A stretch of 64,000 bases of DNA from Rhizobium sp. CC-YZS058 (GTDB lineage Bacteria; Pseudomonadota; Alphaproteobacteria; Rhizobiales; Rhizobiaceae), in assembly GCF_034720595.1 (NCBI RefSeq), contig NZ_JAYESJ010000001.1, forward strand, positions 2,010,001 to 2,074,000, written 5' to 3'. The notes beneath the pieces were generated by a model. The model saw nothing but the letters and a program-made list of their open reading frames with translations, was not told the origin of the DNA and ran no database searches. Shown one piece after another: positions 27,046 to 35,782 of this stretch (positions are counted from its first letter, which is position 1; the number at the start of each line of letters is the position of its first letter). The position numbers and the translations under genes were made by a program.

Positions 27046-27396
27046 ATGGCATCCGTAGAAATCAGCGACGTCGCCATCTGGATCAAGCACATCGATCAAA
27101 GAGATCTCCAGATTCGGCTAAGATCCTTGCGTGAAGATGAGACGATCGATCTTGAGACGGATGGGGTCGTCGGGCGATGAATCAAGATGAAGACCGGTAG
27201 CGATGGTCGTGAACCGGACGGGCTCAGGCCTGAAGGATCCATGCGGCCGATCTGGCATGAGTGGTTCAAGACCAGGCGCGGCGCGCGAGTCGAGATCAAG
27301 GCGGTAAGACTGGCGGATGATTATCTGCCGGCGATCGCCTTGCTGTTTCCGGAGTGGGCAAGTGCGGAGGACGAGGCGGCTTTCCGTGATCTGTGA
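27046..27396 (+). pseudogene. Probable antitoxin gene interrupted by an in-frame TGA
   Basis: Reading from ATG 27046 (preceded by AAGGGAAA) gives 44 residues starting MASVEISDVAIWIKHIDQRD and ending DGVVGR, then TGA at 27178-27180. The same frame continues without another stop (IKMKTGSDGREPDGLRPEGS ... EDEAAFRDL) to 27396. Together they make one 116-codon frame resembling small antitoxins that precede PemK-type toxins, where I would expect Trp (TGG) at the TGA position. The 3' end overlaps the toxin start by 11 bases. A second ATG at 27187, six bases after the TGA, could re-start translation and make a 69-residue C-terminal piece. So this is either a fresh nonsense mutation, two coupled short ORFs, or a sequencing error. 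Confidence 0.6.
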
Positions 27397-27718
27397 TCGT
27401 TACGAGACAATCATCGTACCCTTTCCCTTCGCCGAAATCCCGGCAGTCAAAAGGAGACCTGTCGTTGTCTTGTCGGGGCCCGGCTTCAACGCCCGCAACA
27501 AGGCAAGCGCCGTCGCCATGCTTACAACAGCAAAGGACAGCGCTTGGCCGAGCGACATCCCGATCATCGACCTGACTGCGGCGGGACTTCCGAAGAACTG
27601 CGTGGTCCGATGGCGCCTCGCCACGATTCCCAACGACCTCATTTTGAACCGGATCGGTGTTCTCGGCGTCGAGGACAGCCTGGCCTGCGAGCGGGAGCTT
27701 GCGCGGATGTTCGCCTGA
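27386..27718 (+). CDS. PemK/MazF-family type II toxin (endoribonuclease)
   Basis: The 110-residue product fits the PemK/MazF fold: ETIIVPFPFAEIPAVKRRPVVVLS is the N-terminal strand-turn-strand with KRRP. It is followed by ASAVAMLTTAKDSAWPSDIPIIDLTAAGLPKNCVVRWRLATIPNDL. Such toxins cut mRNA or tRNA and are held in check by a co-encoded antitoxin. I chose the GTG at 27386 because it overlaps the antitoxin frame by 11 bases and the conserved part starts there. The upstream antitoxin frame carries a stop codon while this gene looks intact, which is unexpected for an active toxin. Confidence 0.8.
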   Translation: MICDRYETIIVPFPFAEIPAVKRRPVVVLSGPGFNARNKASAVAMLTTAKDSAWPSDIPIIDLTAAGLPKNCVVRWRLATIPNDLILNRIGVLGVEDSLACERELARMFA

Positions 27719-27759
27719 TCGGCCTACAGGCTGAAGCCTCCTGCTTAGATGACGCCCAT

Positions 27760-27787
27760 AAAAAAATCCCGCCGTTTCCGGCGGGAT
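27760..27787 (-). terminator. Rho-independent terminator of the petABC operon
   Basis: ATCCCGCC/GGCGGGAT (27766-27773 and 27780-27787) forms an 8-bp stem. On the minus strand it is followed by a run of T residues (the A-run at 27760-27766). It lies 36 bases past the petC stop. Confidence 0.9.
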
Positions 27788-27823
27788 GTTCTTGTGTTGG
27801 AACCCTCGAGCAATCCTACCCGC

Positions 27824-28711
27824 TCAATGATCCTTCGCCGCGTAGATCGAGCGCTTGGTCAGGAAGATCAGGCCGGTGAAGATCAGGAGGAAGATCATCA
27901 CCATGAAGCCGGTGCGCTTGCGCTCTTCCAGGTGCGGCTCGGCCGCCCACATCAGGAAGGAGGCGACGTCGCGGGAATATTGCTCCACTGTCTGCGGCGA
28001 GCCGTCATCGTAGGTCACCTGGCCGTCGTTGAGCGGCTTGGCCATGGCGAGCGCTGCGGCATTGGCGAAATAGGGGTTGTAATGCGTGCCCTCGGCGATC
28101 TCGACGCCCTTCGGCGGCTCTTCATAGCCGTTCAGGAGTGCGTGGATATAGTCCGGCCCGCCTTCCTGATATTGCGTGAAGATGTCGAAGATGAAGGTCG
28201 GGAAGCCACGCTCGATGCCGCGTGCCTTGGCGAGCAGCGACATGTCCGGCGGGGCCGCGCCGTTGTTGGCCGCAGCCGCGGCCTCGGCATTCGGATAGGG
28301 CGACGGGAAGTGGTCGGAGGCGACCGCCTTGCGGGTGAACATCTCGCCATCCGCATTCGGCCCGTCCTGGACCTCGTAATTGGCCGCGAAGGTCTTGATC
28401 TGCGCCTCGTTGTAGCCAAGCCCTTCCAGCGTGCGGAAGGAGACGAGGTTCATCGAATGGCAGGCCGAACAGACTTCGGTATAGACCTTGAGCCCGCGCT
28501 GGAGCTGCGCCTTGTCGTAGTGGCCGAAGGGGCCGGCGAAGCTCCATTCCTCCGCCGGCGGCTTCTTGATCGGGAAGTGCGGCGTGCCCCCGCCATGCTC
28601 CTCGGTGGCGGTCTGTCCCTCATGCGGCGCGTTCTCCTGCGCCAGCGCCCCGCTGGTGCCGATGGCGGCGAGTGCGGCCAGCGAGACCATGCCTGTGATC
28701 AGTTTGTTCAT
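27824..28711 (-). CDS. petC: Cytochrome c1 subunit of the bc1 complex
   Basis: PetC passes electrons from the Rieske centre to soluble or membrane cytochromes c. The 295-residue product has a Sec signal (MNKLITGMVSLAALAAIGTSGALA). The heme-binding VCSACHSM uses Cys81, Cys84 and His85. It also has the c1 motifs LVSFRTLEGLGYNEAQIKTFA and a likely axial methionine region in the C-terminal half. A C-terminal anchor helix (GFMVMIFLLIFTGLIFL) is followed by positive residues. The longer open frame upstream is a petB shadow; the ATG at 28711 begins the signal peptide. It is last in petA-petB-petC. Confidence 0.97.
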   Translation of the reverse strand: MNKLITGMVSLAALAAIGTSGALAQENAPHEGQTATEEHGGGTPHFPIKKPPAEEWSFAGPFGHYDKAQLQRGLKVYTEVCSACHSMNLVSFRTLEGLGYNEAQIKTFAANYEVQDGPNADGEMFTRKAVASDHFPSPYPNAEAAAAANNGAAPPDMSLLAKARGIERGFPTFIFDIFTQYQEGGPDYIHALLNGYEEPPKGVEIAEGTHYNPYFANAAALAMAKPLNDGQVTYDDGSPQTVEQYSRDVASFLMWAAEPHLEERKRTGFMVMIFLLIFTGLIFLTKRSIYAAKDH

Positions 28712-28743
28712 CGTCCTGGGTTCCTTGATCTTCGCTGTCGCCG

Positions 28744-30015
28744 TTACGCCGCCACCGGGGCCTTGGCGGCCTTCTTGGCGAGAACCGCCTCGGTGATGGA
28801 GTTGGGAATGCGCTTGGGCGTTTCGACGAGGCCGAGGATCGGCATGATGACGAGGAAGAAGCCGAAGTAATAGAGCGTGCCGAGCTGCGACATCACCACA
28901 TAGGCGCCTTCCGCCGGCCGCGAGCCCAGCCAGCCGAGAACGATGGCATTCACCACGAACAGCCAGAAGAACATCTTGTACCAGGGACGATAGACGGCCG
29001 AGCGCACCTTCGACGTGTCGAGCCACGGCACGAAGAACAGGACGATGATCGCGCCGAACATGACGAGCACGCCGCCGAGCTTGGAATCGATCGGGCCGAC
29101 ATTGAAGGTTATGGCGCGCAGCATGGCGTAGAACGGCAGGTAGTACCATTCGGGCACGATATGCGCCGGCGTCTTCAGCGCGTTGGCCTGGATGTAGTTG
29201 TCGGGATGGCCGAGATAGTTCGGCATGTAGAAGACGAACCAGGCGAAGACGAGCAGGAAGACCGAAACGCCGAGCGCATCCTTGAGAGTCGCATAGGGCG
29301 TGAAGGCAACGGTGTCGGTCTTGGTCTTGATCTCGATGCCGGTCGGGTTGGTCTGGCCGGTCACATGCAGCGCCCAGATATGCAGCACGACGACGCCGGC
29401 GATCATGAACGGCAGCAGATAATGCAGCGCGAAGAAGCGGTTGAGCGTCGGCTGGTCGACCGCGAAGCCGCCGAGCAGGAACTGCTGCAGCCACTCGCCG
29501 ATGCCGGGGAAAGCCGAGAAGAAGCCGGTGATGACGGTCGCGCCCCAGAAGGACATCTGGCCCCAGGGCAGCACATAGCCCATGAAGCCGGCCGCCATCA
29601 TCAGAAGGTAGATCACCACGCCGAGGATCCAGAGGATTTCGCGCGGCGCCTTGTAGGAGCCGTAGTAAAGGCCACGGCCGATATGGAGATAGACGGCGAT
29701 GAAGAAGAAGGACGCCCCGTTGGCATGCATGTAGCGCAGCAGCCAGCCGTGATTGACGTCGCGCATGATCTTCTCGACCGAGTTGAAGGCATCGGCCGTC
29801 GTTGTCGAATAGTGCATGGCAAGCACGATGCCGGTCACGATCTGCACGAGCAGCATGACGGACAGCATGGCGCCGAACGTATAGGCATAGTTCAGGTTGC
29901 GCGGGACGGGATAGGAGACGAAGCTGTCATGCACCATCCGCGGCAGCGGCAGGCGCTGGTCTACCCATTTCTCGATGCCTGTGGTCGGCCTGTAGGTTGA
30001 ATGTTCCCCACTCAT
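28744..30015 (-). CDS. petB: Cytochrome b subunit of the bc1 complex
   Basis: This 423-residue membrane protein binds the two b hemes and both quinone sites of complex III. Recognisable parts are [98 protein letters not shown] and the [15 protein letters not shown] quinol-site motif. The ATG at 30015 ([10 protein letters not shown]) has GAGGGG upstream and replaces the longer frame. It follows petA by 14 bases. Confidence 0.98.
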   Translation of the reverse strand: MSGEHSTYRPTTGIEKWVDQRLPLPRMVHDSFVSYPVPRNLNYAYTFGAMLSVMLLVQIVTGIVLAMHYSTTTADAFNSVEKIMRDVNHGWLLRYMHANGASFFFIAVYLHIGRGLYYGSYKAPREILWILGVVIYLLMMAAGFMGYVLPWGQMSFWGATVITGFFSAFPGIGEWLQQFLLGGFAVDQPTLNRFFALHYLLPFMIAGVVVLHIWALHVTGQTNPTGIEIKTKTDTVAFTPYATLKDALGVSVFLLVFAWFVFYMPNYLGHPDNYIQANALKTPAHIVPEWYYLPFYAMLRAITFNVGPIDSKLGGVLVMFGAIIVLFFVPWLDTSKVRSAVYRPWYKMFFWLFVVNAIVLGWLGSRPAEGAYVVMSQLGTLYYFGFFLVIMPILGLVETPKRIPNSITEAVLAKKAAKAPVAA

Positions 30016-30029
30016 GTCGGCAATCCCCC

Positions 30030-30608
30030 TCAACCGATCTTGATGACTGTGTCGGACGTGAACGCGAAGGTCGGCACGGCCAGATTCTGCGGTGCCGGAC
30101 CCTTGCGGATACGACCGGCGGTATCATAGTGCGAGCCGTGGCAGGGACAGAACCAGCCGCCGAAATCGCCGGCCTGGCCAAGCGGCACGCAGCCGAGATG
30201 GGTGCAGGAGCCGATCATCACGATCCAGTTTTCCTTGCCCTCGCCGGCGGAGCGGTCGAGATCGGTCGCCTGGGCATCGGCAGCCAGGTTGGCGTTGCGC
30301 GCCACCGGGTCCTTCAGGTCGCCGAGCTGGACGGCCTTGGCCTCCTCCACTTCCTTCTCCGTCCGGTTGCGGATGAAGACCGGCTTGCCGCGCCACTTGG
30401 CCGTCAGAGACATGCCCGGCTGCAGGCTCGATACGTCGACCTCGATCGAGGCGAGCGCCAGCGTGGAGGCATCCGGCCGCATCTGGTCGATGAAGGGCCA
30501 GGCCACCGCCACGGCACCCACCGCGCCGGCCATGCCTGTCGCGAGATAAAGAAAATCGCGCCGTGTCGGCTCGCCGGCAGGCTCTTTGGAAATCTGGTGT
30601 TCGCTCAC
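30030..30608 (-). CDS. petA: Ubiquinol-cytochrome c reductase Rieske iron-sulfur subunit
   Basis: PetA carries the [2Fe-2S] centre that takes the first electron from ubiquinol. The 192-residue product has a Tat-type signal anchor ([25 protein letters not shown], about 15-39). The cluster boxes are CTHLGC (Cys135, His137, Cys140) and CPCHGSHYD (Cys154, Cys156, His157), in which Cys140 and Cys156 form the usual disulfide. The start is a GTG at 30608 ([10 protein letters not shown]); the longer frame reaches into the promoter region. First gene of petABC. Confidence 0.97.
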   Translation of the reverse strand: MSEHQISKEPAGEPTRRDFLYLATGMAGAVGAVAVAWPFIDQMRPDASTLALASIEVDVSSLQPGMSLTAKWRGKPVFIRNRTEKEVEEAKAVQLGDLKDPVARNANLAADAQATDLDRSAGEGKENWIVMIGSCTHLGCVPLGQAGDFGGWFCPCHGSHYDTAGRIRKGPAPQNLAVPTFAFTSDTVIKIG

Positions 30609-31110
30609 GGTGTAAAGTCCTCTCACCACAGCAGCCGCCCGGTCGGCAACGCGCCGCACCCGCCCCTGGCGCCGCTCCATCCATCTTGCGCAATTGAACG
30701 AAAGAAGGCTTCCAAAGCAATAAGCTGAAACCGATTGCCCGAAACTTTTGCCATGGCTCCACCCATGCGCCCAAGGCGGCCGTGCACGGCCGCAGCTCCC
30801 CCCGCTCACGCGCTCTCTATGCTTGATCGCAGATTATGTCCAGCTTTGGCAAGGCCGTCTTGCCCTCAGTTCCGGGGGAAAGCGTGACACCTTGTCGCGG
30901 GGGATTGCGAGCCTGATGTGGGGCGCCCTCGGACGTGTCTTACGAAGCTCTTTTTTCCCCGAACTCGCCCTGGTCGGCGGCGAACCGGCCGCCGGTGATT
31001 CTCGCCGGACCATCCGGCTGCCTACCAATGCTGCATTGCAGCATGTTCAGTCCTGTGCTAGCCAAGCTTCGGTTCTGGGAGGACCTTTCTCTTCTAGACG
31101 GAGGCCTGCC
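30609..31110. other. Divergent promoter region petA / EEP-family gene, with palindrome
   Basis: About 500 bases without a supported gene. A perfect 7-3-7 palindrome, ATGCTGC-ATT-GCAGCAT, lies at 31028-31044, about 65 bases before the EEP gene start; it is an operator candidate. An open frame in phase with the EEP gene continues leftward through this region but lacks a good start signal or coding character. Confidence 0.4.
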
Positions 31111-32058
31111 TTGCGCGCCACGCTCGCGACCATCCTCGCCACTTTCGCATGCCTAGTGCTCCTCGCTGCATCGGTTCGTTACATTCACCCACACTGGGCG
31201 ACTGCGATCATCGACAGCCTCATGACCTATGCGACCGCCACTGCAGCGGTAGTGGCTCTTCTGGCCTATGCCCTAGCCCGCCGCCCGGTCTTTCTGGGGA
31301 TCGCCGCAGCCGGCATCGGGCTTGCCGTGCACTCCGTCGTTCTGCTTGAGGCGCATGCGACCGTTCCCATGCCGATCGAACATGCGATTGAACCGGACTT
31401 GCGCATCCTCTCCTTCAACATGCTCTATACAAATGTGGAAAATGCCACCCGCATTGCCGATCGGATCCTCTCCTCCAAGGCCGACATCGCCGTCGTGCTC
31501 GAAGGCGGGCCGATGTTCATGCAACTGACCCGGCTGTCGTCGCTCTATCCCTACCGGATCGGCTGCGGCGCAATGACGCCCACCTGCGATCTCATCGTCT
31601 TCTCACGCACGCCCCTCCGAGACCCGCAGGTGAGCAATCTCAGCGACATCAGGCTGGATCGCTTCATGAGTGCGACGATCACCCGCGCCGGCATGCCGAT
31701 CCGTGTGGTGGCCGCTCATCTGTCGAAACCTTATTTCGACACTTATCACACTGCGGAATTGACGACGCTTCGCTCCGTCATCGGCAATGATCGTGGCCCG
31801 ATGATTCTCGCCGGGGATTTCAATTCGGCAACTATCGCCCCGGACATGCTGGACATGCTGCGCGGCCTTGATCTCAACACCGCTTCACCGGAACCGCCAA
31901 CATGGCCGGTCGCGCTGGCCAAGCATGGGCTGGGCATTGCGATCGACCACATCTACAGCCGGCTTCCGCTCGTTCCCCTGTCGGTCGAACGGCTGGAAGA
32001 CCCGTTCGGGTCGAATCACTACGGGCTGTTCGGCACCTACATCATTCGCAGGGGGTAA
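31111..32058 (+). CDS. Membrane-anchored endonuclease/exonuclease/phosphatase (EEP) family protein
   Basis: The 315-residue product has about three N-terminal membrane helices (LRATLATILATFACLVLLAAS, MTYATATAAVVALLAYALARR, FLGIAAAGIGLAVHSVVLL) and then an EEP hydrolase domain. Its motifs are LRILSFNMLYTN, ADIAVVLEGG (catalytic Glu), RVVAAHLSKPY, LAGDFNSATI and GSNHYGLFGTYI. In the last, the usual Asp-His reads Asn-His. Related proteins act as phosphodiesterases or nucleases; the substrate is unknown. The start is a TTG at 31111: GGAGG lies six bases before it and the membrane helix begins at once, while the longer frame upstream has no comparable signal. Confidence 0.78.
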   Translation: MRATLATILATFACLVLLAASVRYIHPHWATAIIDSLMTYATATAAVVALLAYALARRPVFLGIAAAGIGLAVHSVVLLEAHATVPMPIEHAIEPDLRILSFNMLYTNVENATRIADRILSSKADIAVVLEGGPMFMQLTRLSSLYPYRIGCGAMTPTCDLIVFSRTPLRDPQVSNLSDIRLDRFMSATITRAGMPIRVVAAHLSKPYFDTYHTAELTTLRSVIGNDRGPMILAGDFNSATIAPDMLDMLRGLDLNTASPEPPTWPVALAKHGLGIAIDHIYSRLPLVPLSVERLEDPFGSNHYGLFGTYIIRRG

Positions 32059-32068
32059 CAGCCGTTCT

Positions 32069-33946
32069 CTAGCCTCCAGTCTGCGCCACCTCCTCGCGCG
32101 CCAGAAACCCGCCGGATTGCCGCGACCAGAGGTCGGCATAGAGGCCCTTATGGGCAATCAGCTCCGCATGGGTTCCGTCCTGCACGATGCGGCCCTCTTC
32201 CATGACGATCAGGCGATCGAGCGCGGCGATGGTGGACAGGCGGTGGGCGATGGCAAGCACGGTCTTGCCCTGCATCAGCCGGTCGAGATTGTCCTGGATG
32301 GCCGCTTCCACTTCCGAATCGAGCGCCGAGGTCGCCTCATCCAATATGAGGATGGGGGCGTCCTTCAGCATGACGCGGGCGATGGCGATACGTTGGCGCT
32401 GGCCGCCCGAGAGCTTGATGCCGCGCTCGCCGACATGGGCGTCGAAGCCGGTCCGCCCGCGCTGGTCCTCGAGCCGGTCGATGAAGCCGAGCGCCTCGGC
32501 TTGCGCCGCTGCGCGGCGCAGTGCCGCATCGTCGGCATCCGGCCGGCCGAAGAGGATGTTGTCGCGGATCGAGCGATGCAGCAGCGCCGTATCCTGGCTG
32601 ACCATGCCGATCTGCGCGCGCAACGATTCCTGCGTCACCGCAGCGATGTCTTGCCCGTCGATCAGGATGCAGCCGCCTTCGAGGTCGTAGAAGCGCAGCA
32701 GCAGGTTGACGAGCGTCGATTTGCCGGCGCCCGAACGCCCGACGATTCCGACGCGCTCTCCGGCGCGGATCGAGAGCGACAGGTTCTCGATAACCCCTTT
32801 CTCACGACCATAATGGAAACGGACGTTCTCGAACCGGATCGAGGGCGACGCGATCGTCAGCGGCTGGGCGTCCCGCTGGTCGACGAGGCCAATGGGGCGC
32901 GAGATCGTCTCCGCCGCATTCTGGATCGTGCCGATGTTGCGCATGATGCCGTTGAACTGCACCATCATGCGACCCAAGAGGAAATTGAGCCGCAGCACCA
33001 GCGCCAGGGTGAAGGCGACGGCGCCCGAACTGATCAGGCCTCGCAGCCAGAGATCGACGCAGAGACCCGCCATGGTAACGATCATGATGCCGGAGAGCAG
33101 CGCCATGGAAGCGCGCACACCAGTGATGAAGCGGGTAAAGTTCAGCGTGGTCGCCTGGAAGATCTCGAAGCCCTGGCGCATGTAGCGGTCGTTTTCCTCG
33201 TCGCGCCCGAAGAGCTTCAGCGTCTGGATGTTGCTGTAGGCATCGACCATGCGGCCCGAGAGCATGGAGGATGCCTCGGCCGTCTCCTTGGAATGGGCGC
33301 GGATTCGCGGAACGAAGTAGCGCGCGAGCACGCCGAAGATGACCAGCCAGACGAAGACGACGACCGCCAGAACCCCGTCGAGCTGTCCGACGAGGACCAG
33401 CGTCGAGACGGCATAGATGCCGACGAACCAGATGCTGTCCATGAAGGAGGTGACGACATCGCCAGCCGCCTGGCCGCCCGACCAGACCTTGGTGACGATC
33501 CGGCCGGAAAAATCGTTCTGGAAGAAGGACACCGACTGGCGGGCCACATGCAGATAGGACTGCCATCGCACCAGATTGTAGAAGCCGGGCGTGATGATCT
33601 GCTGATCGACCAGCGCCATCAACAGCACCACGACGAAGCGCACGACGCCGATCAGCACCAGCATGCCCAGGAGCTCGCCGCCATGGCTGGCGAGCAGGCC
33701 CGACCACCCCTCCGACGCCTTCACCGTCGCCAGAATATCCACCAGCCGGCCGACGAACCAGAAGAGCGCCGCCTCGATCGCCGCACTCGCGCCGCCCAGA
33801 AGCAGCATGGCGATGAACGGTGCCTTGGCCTGGCGCACATAGAACCAGACGAAACCGACCAGCCCGCCAGGCGGCTCGATGGCGGCGCGCGGCGCGAAGG
33901 GTTCGATCCAGGTTTCGAAGAAGGAAAAGAGCGGGCGCAGGAACAT
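32069..33946 (-). CDS. ABC exporter, fused permease and ATPase (copy 1)
   Basis: A 625-residue half-size exporter with a six-helix membrane domain (about 35-330) and an ATPase domain (about 365-600). Motifs are Walker A GRSGAGKST, Q-loop MVSQDTALLHRSIRDNI, signature KLSGGQRQRIAIARV, Walker B ILILDEATSALDSE and the H-loop AIAHRLSTI. It probably works as a homodimer or with its neighbour. The second exporter (37977-39848), on the same strand and of similar length and sequence, would directly precede it but for the intervening metal-stress cassette. Substrate unknown; lipid or drug export is typical. The ATG at 33946 (MFLRPLFSF) is chosen over a frame 12 codons longer. Confidence 0.93.
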   Translation of the reverse strand: MFLRPLFSFFETWIEPFAPRAAIEPPGGLVGFVWFYVRQAKAPFIAMLLLGGASAAIEAALFWFVGRLVDILATVKASEGWSGLLASHGGELLGMLVLIGVVRFVVVLLMALVDQQIITPGFYNLVRWQSYLHVARQSVSFFQNDFSGRIVTKVWSGGQAAGDVVTSFMDSIWFVGIYAVSTLVLVGQLDGVLAVVVFVWLVIFGVLARYFVPRIRAHSKETAEASSMLSGRMVDAYSNIQTLKLFGRDEENDRYMRQGFEIFQATTLNFTRFITGVRASMALLSGIMIVTMAGLCVDLWLRGLISSGAVAFTLALVLRLNFLLGRMMVQFNGIMRNIGTIQNAAETISRPIGLVDQRDAQPLTIASPSIRFENVRFHYGREKGVIENLSLSIRAGERVGIVGRSGAGKSTLVNLLLRFYDLEGGCILIDGQDIAAVTQESLRAQIGMVSQDTALLHRSIRDNILFGRPDADDAALRRAAAQAEALGFIDRLEDQRGRTGFDAHVGERGIKLSGGQRQRIAIARVMLKDAPILILDEATSALDSEVEAAIQDNLDRLMQGKTVLAIAHRLSTIAALDRLIVMEEGRIVQDGTHAELIAHKGLYADLWSRQSGGFLAREEVAQTGG

Positions 33947-34056
33947 GGATCCTGCATATAGATGGCCAACGGCCGCTGGCAAATGAAGCTTTGGACATGT
34001 GCGCCCGCGGTTGGAACGAGAGCCTCACCTGGGAGGCGCACAAGCAGCCCTCGCAC

Positions 34057-34692
34057 CTACCAGGCGAGAACGCGGCGCCCGGCGAGCGATCCGACCAGCG
34101 TCGGCACGGCGATGGCGAGGCTGTACCAGGTGAGCACGAAGAGCGGGCTGTCATCCGGGCAGTGCAGCGCATAGAGCGCGGCGGCAAGGCAGCCGGCCGC
34201 AAGCCCCGCCACGGCGCCGGCGACGTGTGGACTGTCCGGCGCGCCGTGCCGGAGCGTGGCGAGGAGCGCAGAGAGCGGCGCCAGCGAAAGAACCGGGATG
34301 AAGAACAGGCAGAAGGCGGCGTTCTGTCCGAGCCAGCGGGCCGGCAGGCTGCCGGAGGGCGCGGAGGCAAGCTCATAAAGACCACCCGCCGCGACCAGGC
34401 ACAGCGGCGCGAGCAGAAAGAGAAGCTGCGATCGAACGCCCCGCCCGGGACGGGCTGCATCGAGGGCGGCTAAGGCGCCAAGGAGCGCGAGCAGCACGGT
34501 GGCCCCGAGCTTCAGCAGCACGCGCCAGCCGCTGATCGCCGTTCCGAGATCGGGCCGCAGGCCGACCGTGAGGAGAAGCAGGCCAAAGGAGACTGCCCCG
34601 CCCGCTGCCAGCGCAAGCGGCAGCCGCCGGCTGATGATGACGGGCGGACGCCGGTCCTCGGAAAGGAGGCGGATGAGGTCGTCGGTCTTCAT
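34057..34692 (-). CDS. nrsF: NrsF-type anti-sigma factor (DUF1109)
   Basis: The 211-residue product starts with a short cytoplasmic stretch ([17 protein letters not shown]) and then has six membrane helices, beginning LPLALAAGGAVSFGLLLLTVG and ending TWYSLAIAVPTLVGSLAG. This is the DUF1109/NrsF layout. NrsF of Caulobacter binds SigF at the membrane and releases it upon heavy-metal stress. Here the gene overlaps the sigma gene by four bases (ATGA at 34689-34692), the expected order for a sigma/anti-sigma pair. The signal sensed is inferred to be copper or a similar soft metal from the divergent buf genes. Conserved cysteines of NrsF are not prominent; only a few (PLCLVAAGG, GQNAAFCLF, LHCPDD) are present. 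Confidence 0.88.
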   Translation of the reverse strand: MKTDDLIRLLSEDRRPPVIISRRLPLALAAGGAVSFGLLLLTVGLRPDLGTAISGWRVLLKLGATVLLALLGALAALDAARPGRGVRSQLLFLLAPLCLVAAGGLYELASAPSGSLPARWLGQNAAFCLFFIPVLSLAPLSALLATLRHGAPDSPHVAGAVAGLAAGCLAAALYALHCPDDSPLFVLTWYSLAIAVPTLVGSLAGRRVLAW

Positions 34693-35252
34693 AGCACGCG
34701 GCCCTTATAGAGTGCTGCAAGCGTCTTCAACGCCCTGTGAAGTGCCACGCGGACGGCACCTTCGCTCATCATCAACCGGGACGCCGTCTCGCGGATCGAT
34801 TGTCCCTCGATCGAGATGGAATGGACGATGTCGCGCTGCGGGTCCTTCAGGCGCGCCACAAGGTCGATCGCCTCTTTCCAGTCCAATGGATCGTCTTCCA
34901 TCGGGGCGGCCAGCCCGTCCATCACATCCTCGATCGGAATGTCGATCCGCCGGCCTCGACGCCGCAGGCTGTCGATCATCTTGTTGCGCGCAATCGCCGC
35001 CAGCCAAGGGCCGATCGGCCGGTTTGGGTCCCAGGTGCCGCGCTTGAGATGAAGCGTCAGCAGGATCTCCTGCACGACGTCCTCCAGATCGCCGGTGGAC
35101 CCGCCATAGCGGCTGGAACAGCGGTGCGCCAGGCGCCGCACATGCGGCGTTACCGCTTGCAGGAACGCATGATAGGCCCGCGCATCGCCCTCAAGGGCAA
35201 GACGCATCCAGCCTGCCCATTGGGCATCGCGCTCCGCATGATCGACCGTCAT
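34689..35252 (-). CDS. sigF: ECF sigma factor of the SigF type
   Basis: A 187-residue group 4 sigma factor with only regions sigma-2 (about 20-85, including [48 protein letters not shown]) and sigma-4 (about 130-180, [44 protein letters not shown]). The sequence and the DUF1109 partner place it with the SigF/ECF16-like sigma factors, which in Caulobacter switch on metal-stress genes including DUF2282-DUF692-DUF2063 operons. It is followed by nrsF with ATGA overlap. Its own promoter matches that of the divergent bufA operon, implying positive autoregulation. That promoter ends so close to the ATG that the mRNA may be nearly leaderless. Confidence 0.93.
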   Translation of the reverse strand: MTVDHAERDAQWAGWMRLALEGDARAYHAFLQAVTPHVRRLAHRCSSRYGGSTGDLEDVVQEILLTLHLKRGTWDPNRPIGPWLAAIARNKMIDSLRRRGRRIDIPIEDVMDGLAAPMEDDPLDWKEAIDLVARLKDPQRDIVHSISIEGQSIRETASRLMMSEGAVRVALHRALKTLAALYKGRVL

Positions 35253-35261
35253 GGCTGCTCT

Positions 35262-35288
35262 TACGCGTCGGCGGTTGCCATTGTTACA
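35262..35288 (-). promoter_or_regulatory. SigF-type promoter of sigF-nrsF
   Basis: On the minus strand TGTAAC (35288-35283) and CGTA (35265-35262) are separated by exactly 17 bases. The SigF-type -35 element contains GTAAC and the -10 a CG-starting tetramer. The start codon of sigF lies 10 bases past the -10, so the predicted leader is only about three or four bases. Confidence 0.75.
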
Positions 35289-35383
35289 GACGCCTCCCGA
35301 CTTTCTTCACGCCGACCCAAAGGCAGGGCAGCAGTTGCTCTCGCATGCTGCCCATCCATCGTGGAAGTATTCTCAGTGAGGAC

Positions 35384-35410
35384 TGTAACAGAGGGTTTTG
35401 CGTCTTCGTA
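35384..35410 (+). promoter_or_regulatory. SigF-type promoter of the buf operon
   Basis: TGTAAC (35384-35389), a 17-base spacer and CGTA (35407-35410) repeat exactly the architecture of the divergent sigF promoter. The predicted start of transcription near 35417 gives a leader of about 40 bases before bufA. Confidence 0.78.
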
Positions 35411-35457
35411 CTCCTTTCCGACGGCCAAGGAAGCCGTTCGAACCAGGAGATCGAAAG

Positions 35458-35742
35458 ATGAAATCCGCCTTTGCCACGCTGGCGCTCGCCAGCACGCTCG
35501 CATCCGCCATTGCCGCCGCCTCCGCCACTACCGCCGCCGCCGCGGATGCCAAGGAGAAGTGCTACGGGGTTGCCATGAAGGGCCAGAACGACTGCGCGGC
35601 CGGCCCCGGCACGACCTGCGCCGGAACATCCAAGGTCGATTATCAGGCCAATGCCTTCAAGCTCGTGCCCGCCGGCACCTGCGAAGCCATGAAGACCCCG
35701 AGCGGCCACGGCATGCTGACCCAGGGTCCCGCTCCGGCCTGA
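35458..35742 (+). CDS. bufA: Bufferin-type precursor, DUF2282 secreted four-cysteine peptide
   Basis: The 94-residue product has a long Sec signal ([20 protein letters not shown]..., cut near Ala29) and a small mature part with four cysteines at 35, 46, 54 and 75. These lie in the DUF2282 signature [20 protein letters not shown] followed by [11 protein letters not shown] and LVPAGTC. In Caulobacter bufferins, central cysteines are converted by the DUF692 enzyme into thiooxazole groups that bind copper, and the peptide is exported to the periplasm. All parts needed are in this operon. The ATG at 35458 has AGGAG at 35445-35449. The gene is first after a SigF-type promoter, and a strong stem-loop follows it, consistent with higher expression of the precursor than of the enzymes. 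Confidence 0.92.
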   Translation: MKSAFATLALASTLASAIAAASATTAAAADAKEKCYGVAMKGQNDCAAGPGTTCAGTSKVDYQANAFKLVPAGTCEAMKTPSGHGMLTQGPAPA

Positions 35743-35760
35743 ACACCGTTTCCCGCAACA

Positions 35761-35782
35761 GGGACGGCCTTGAGGCCGTCCC
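35761..35782 (+). promoter_or_regulatory. Intercistronic stem-loop between bufA and bufB
   Basis: GGGACGGCC-TTGA-GGCCGTCCC is a perfect 9-bp stem with a tetraloop, 18 bases after the bufA stop and 25 bases before bufB. No T-tract follows, so it is more likely an mRNA 3' stabiliser or partial attenuator than a full terminator. Confidence 0.7.

Noticed and set aside
32802..34460. 552-codon minus-strand frame spanning an ABC exporter and nrsF
   Set aside because: It runs out of phase through two recognised genes; translation is Arg/Pro-rich without domains.
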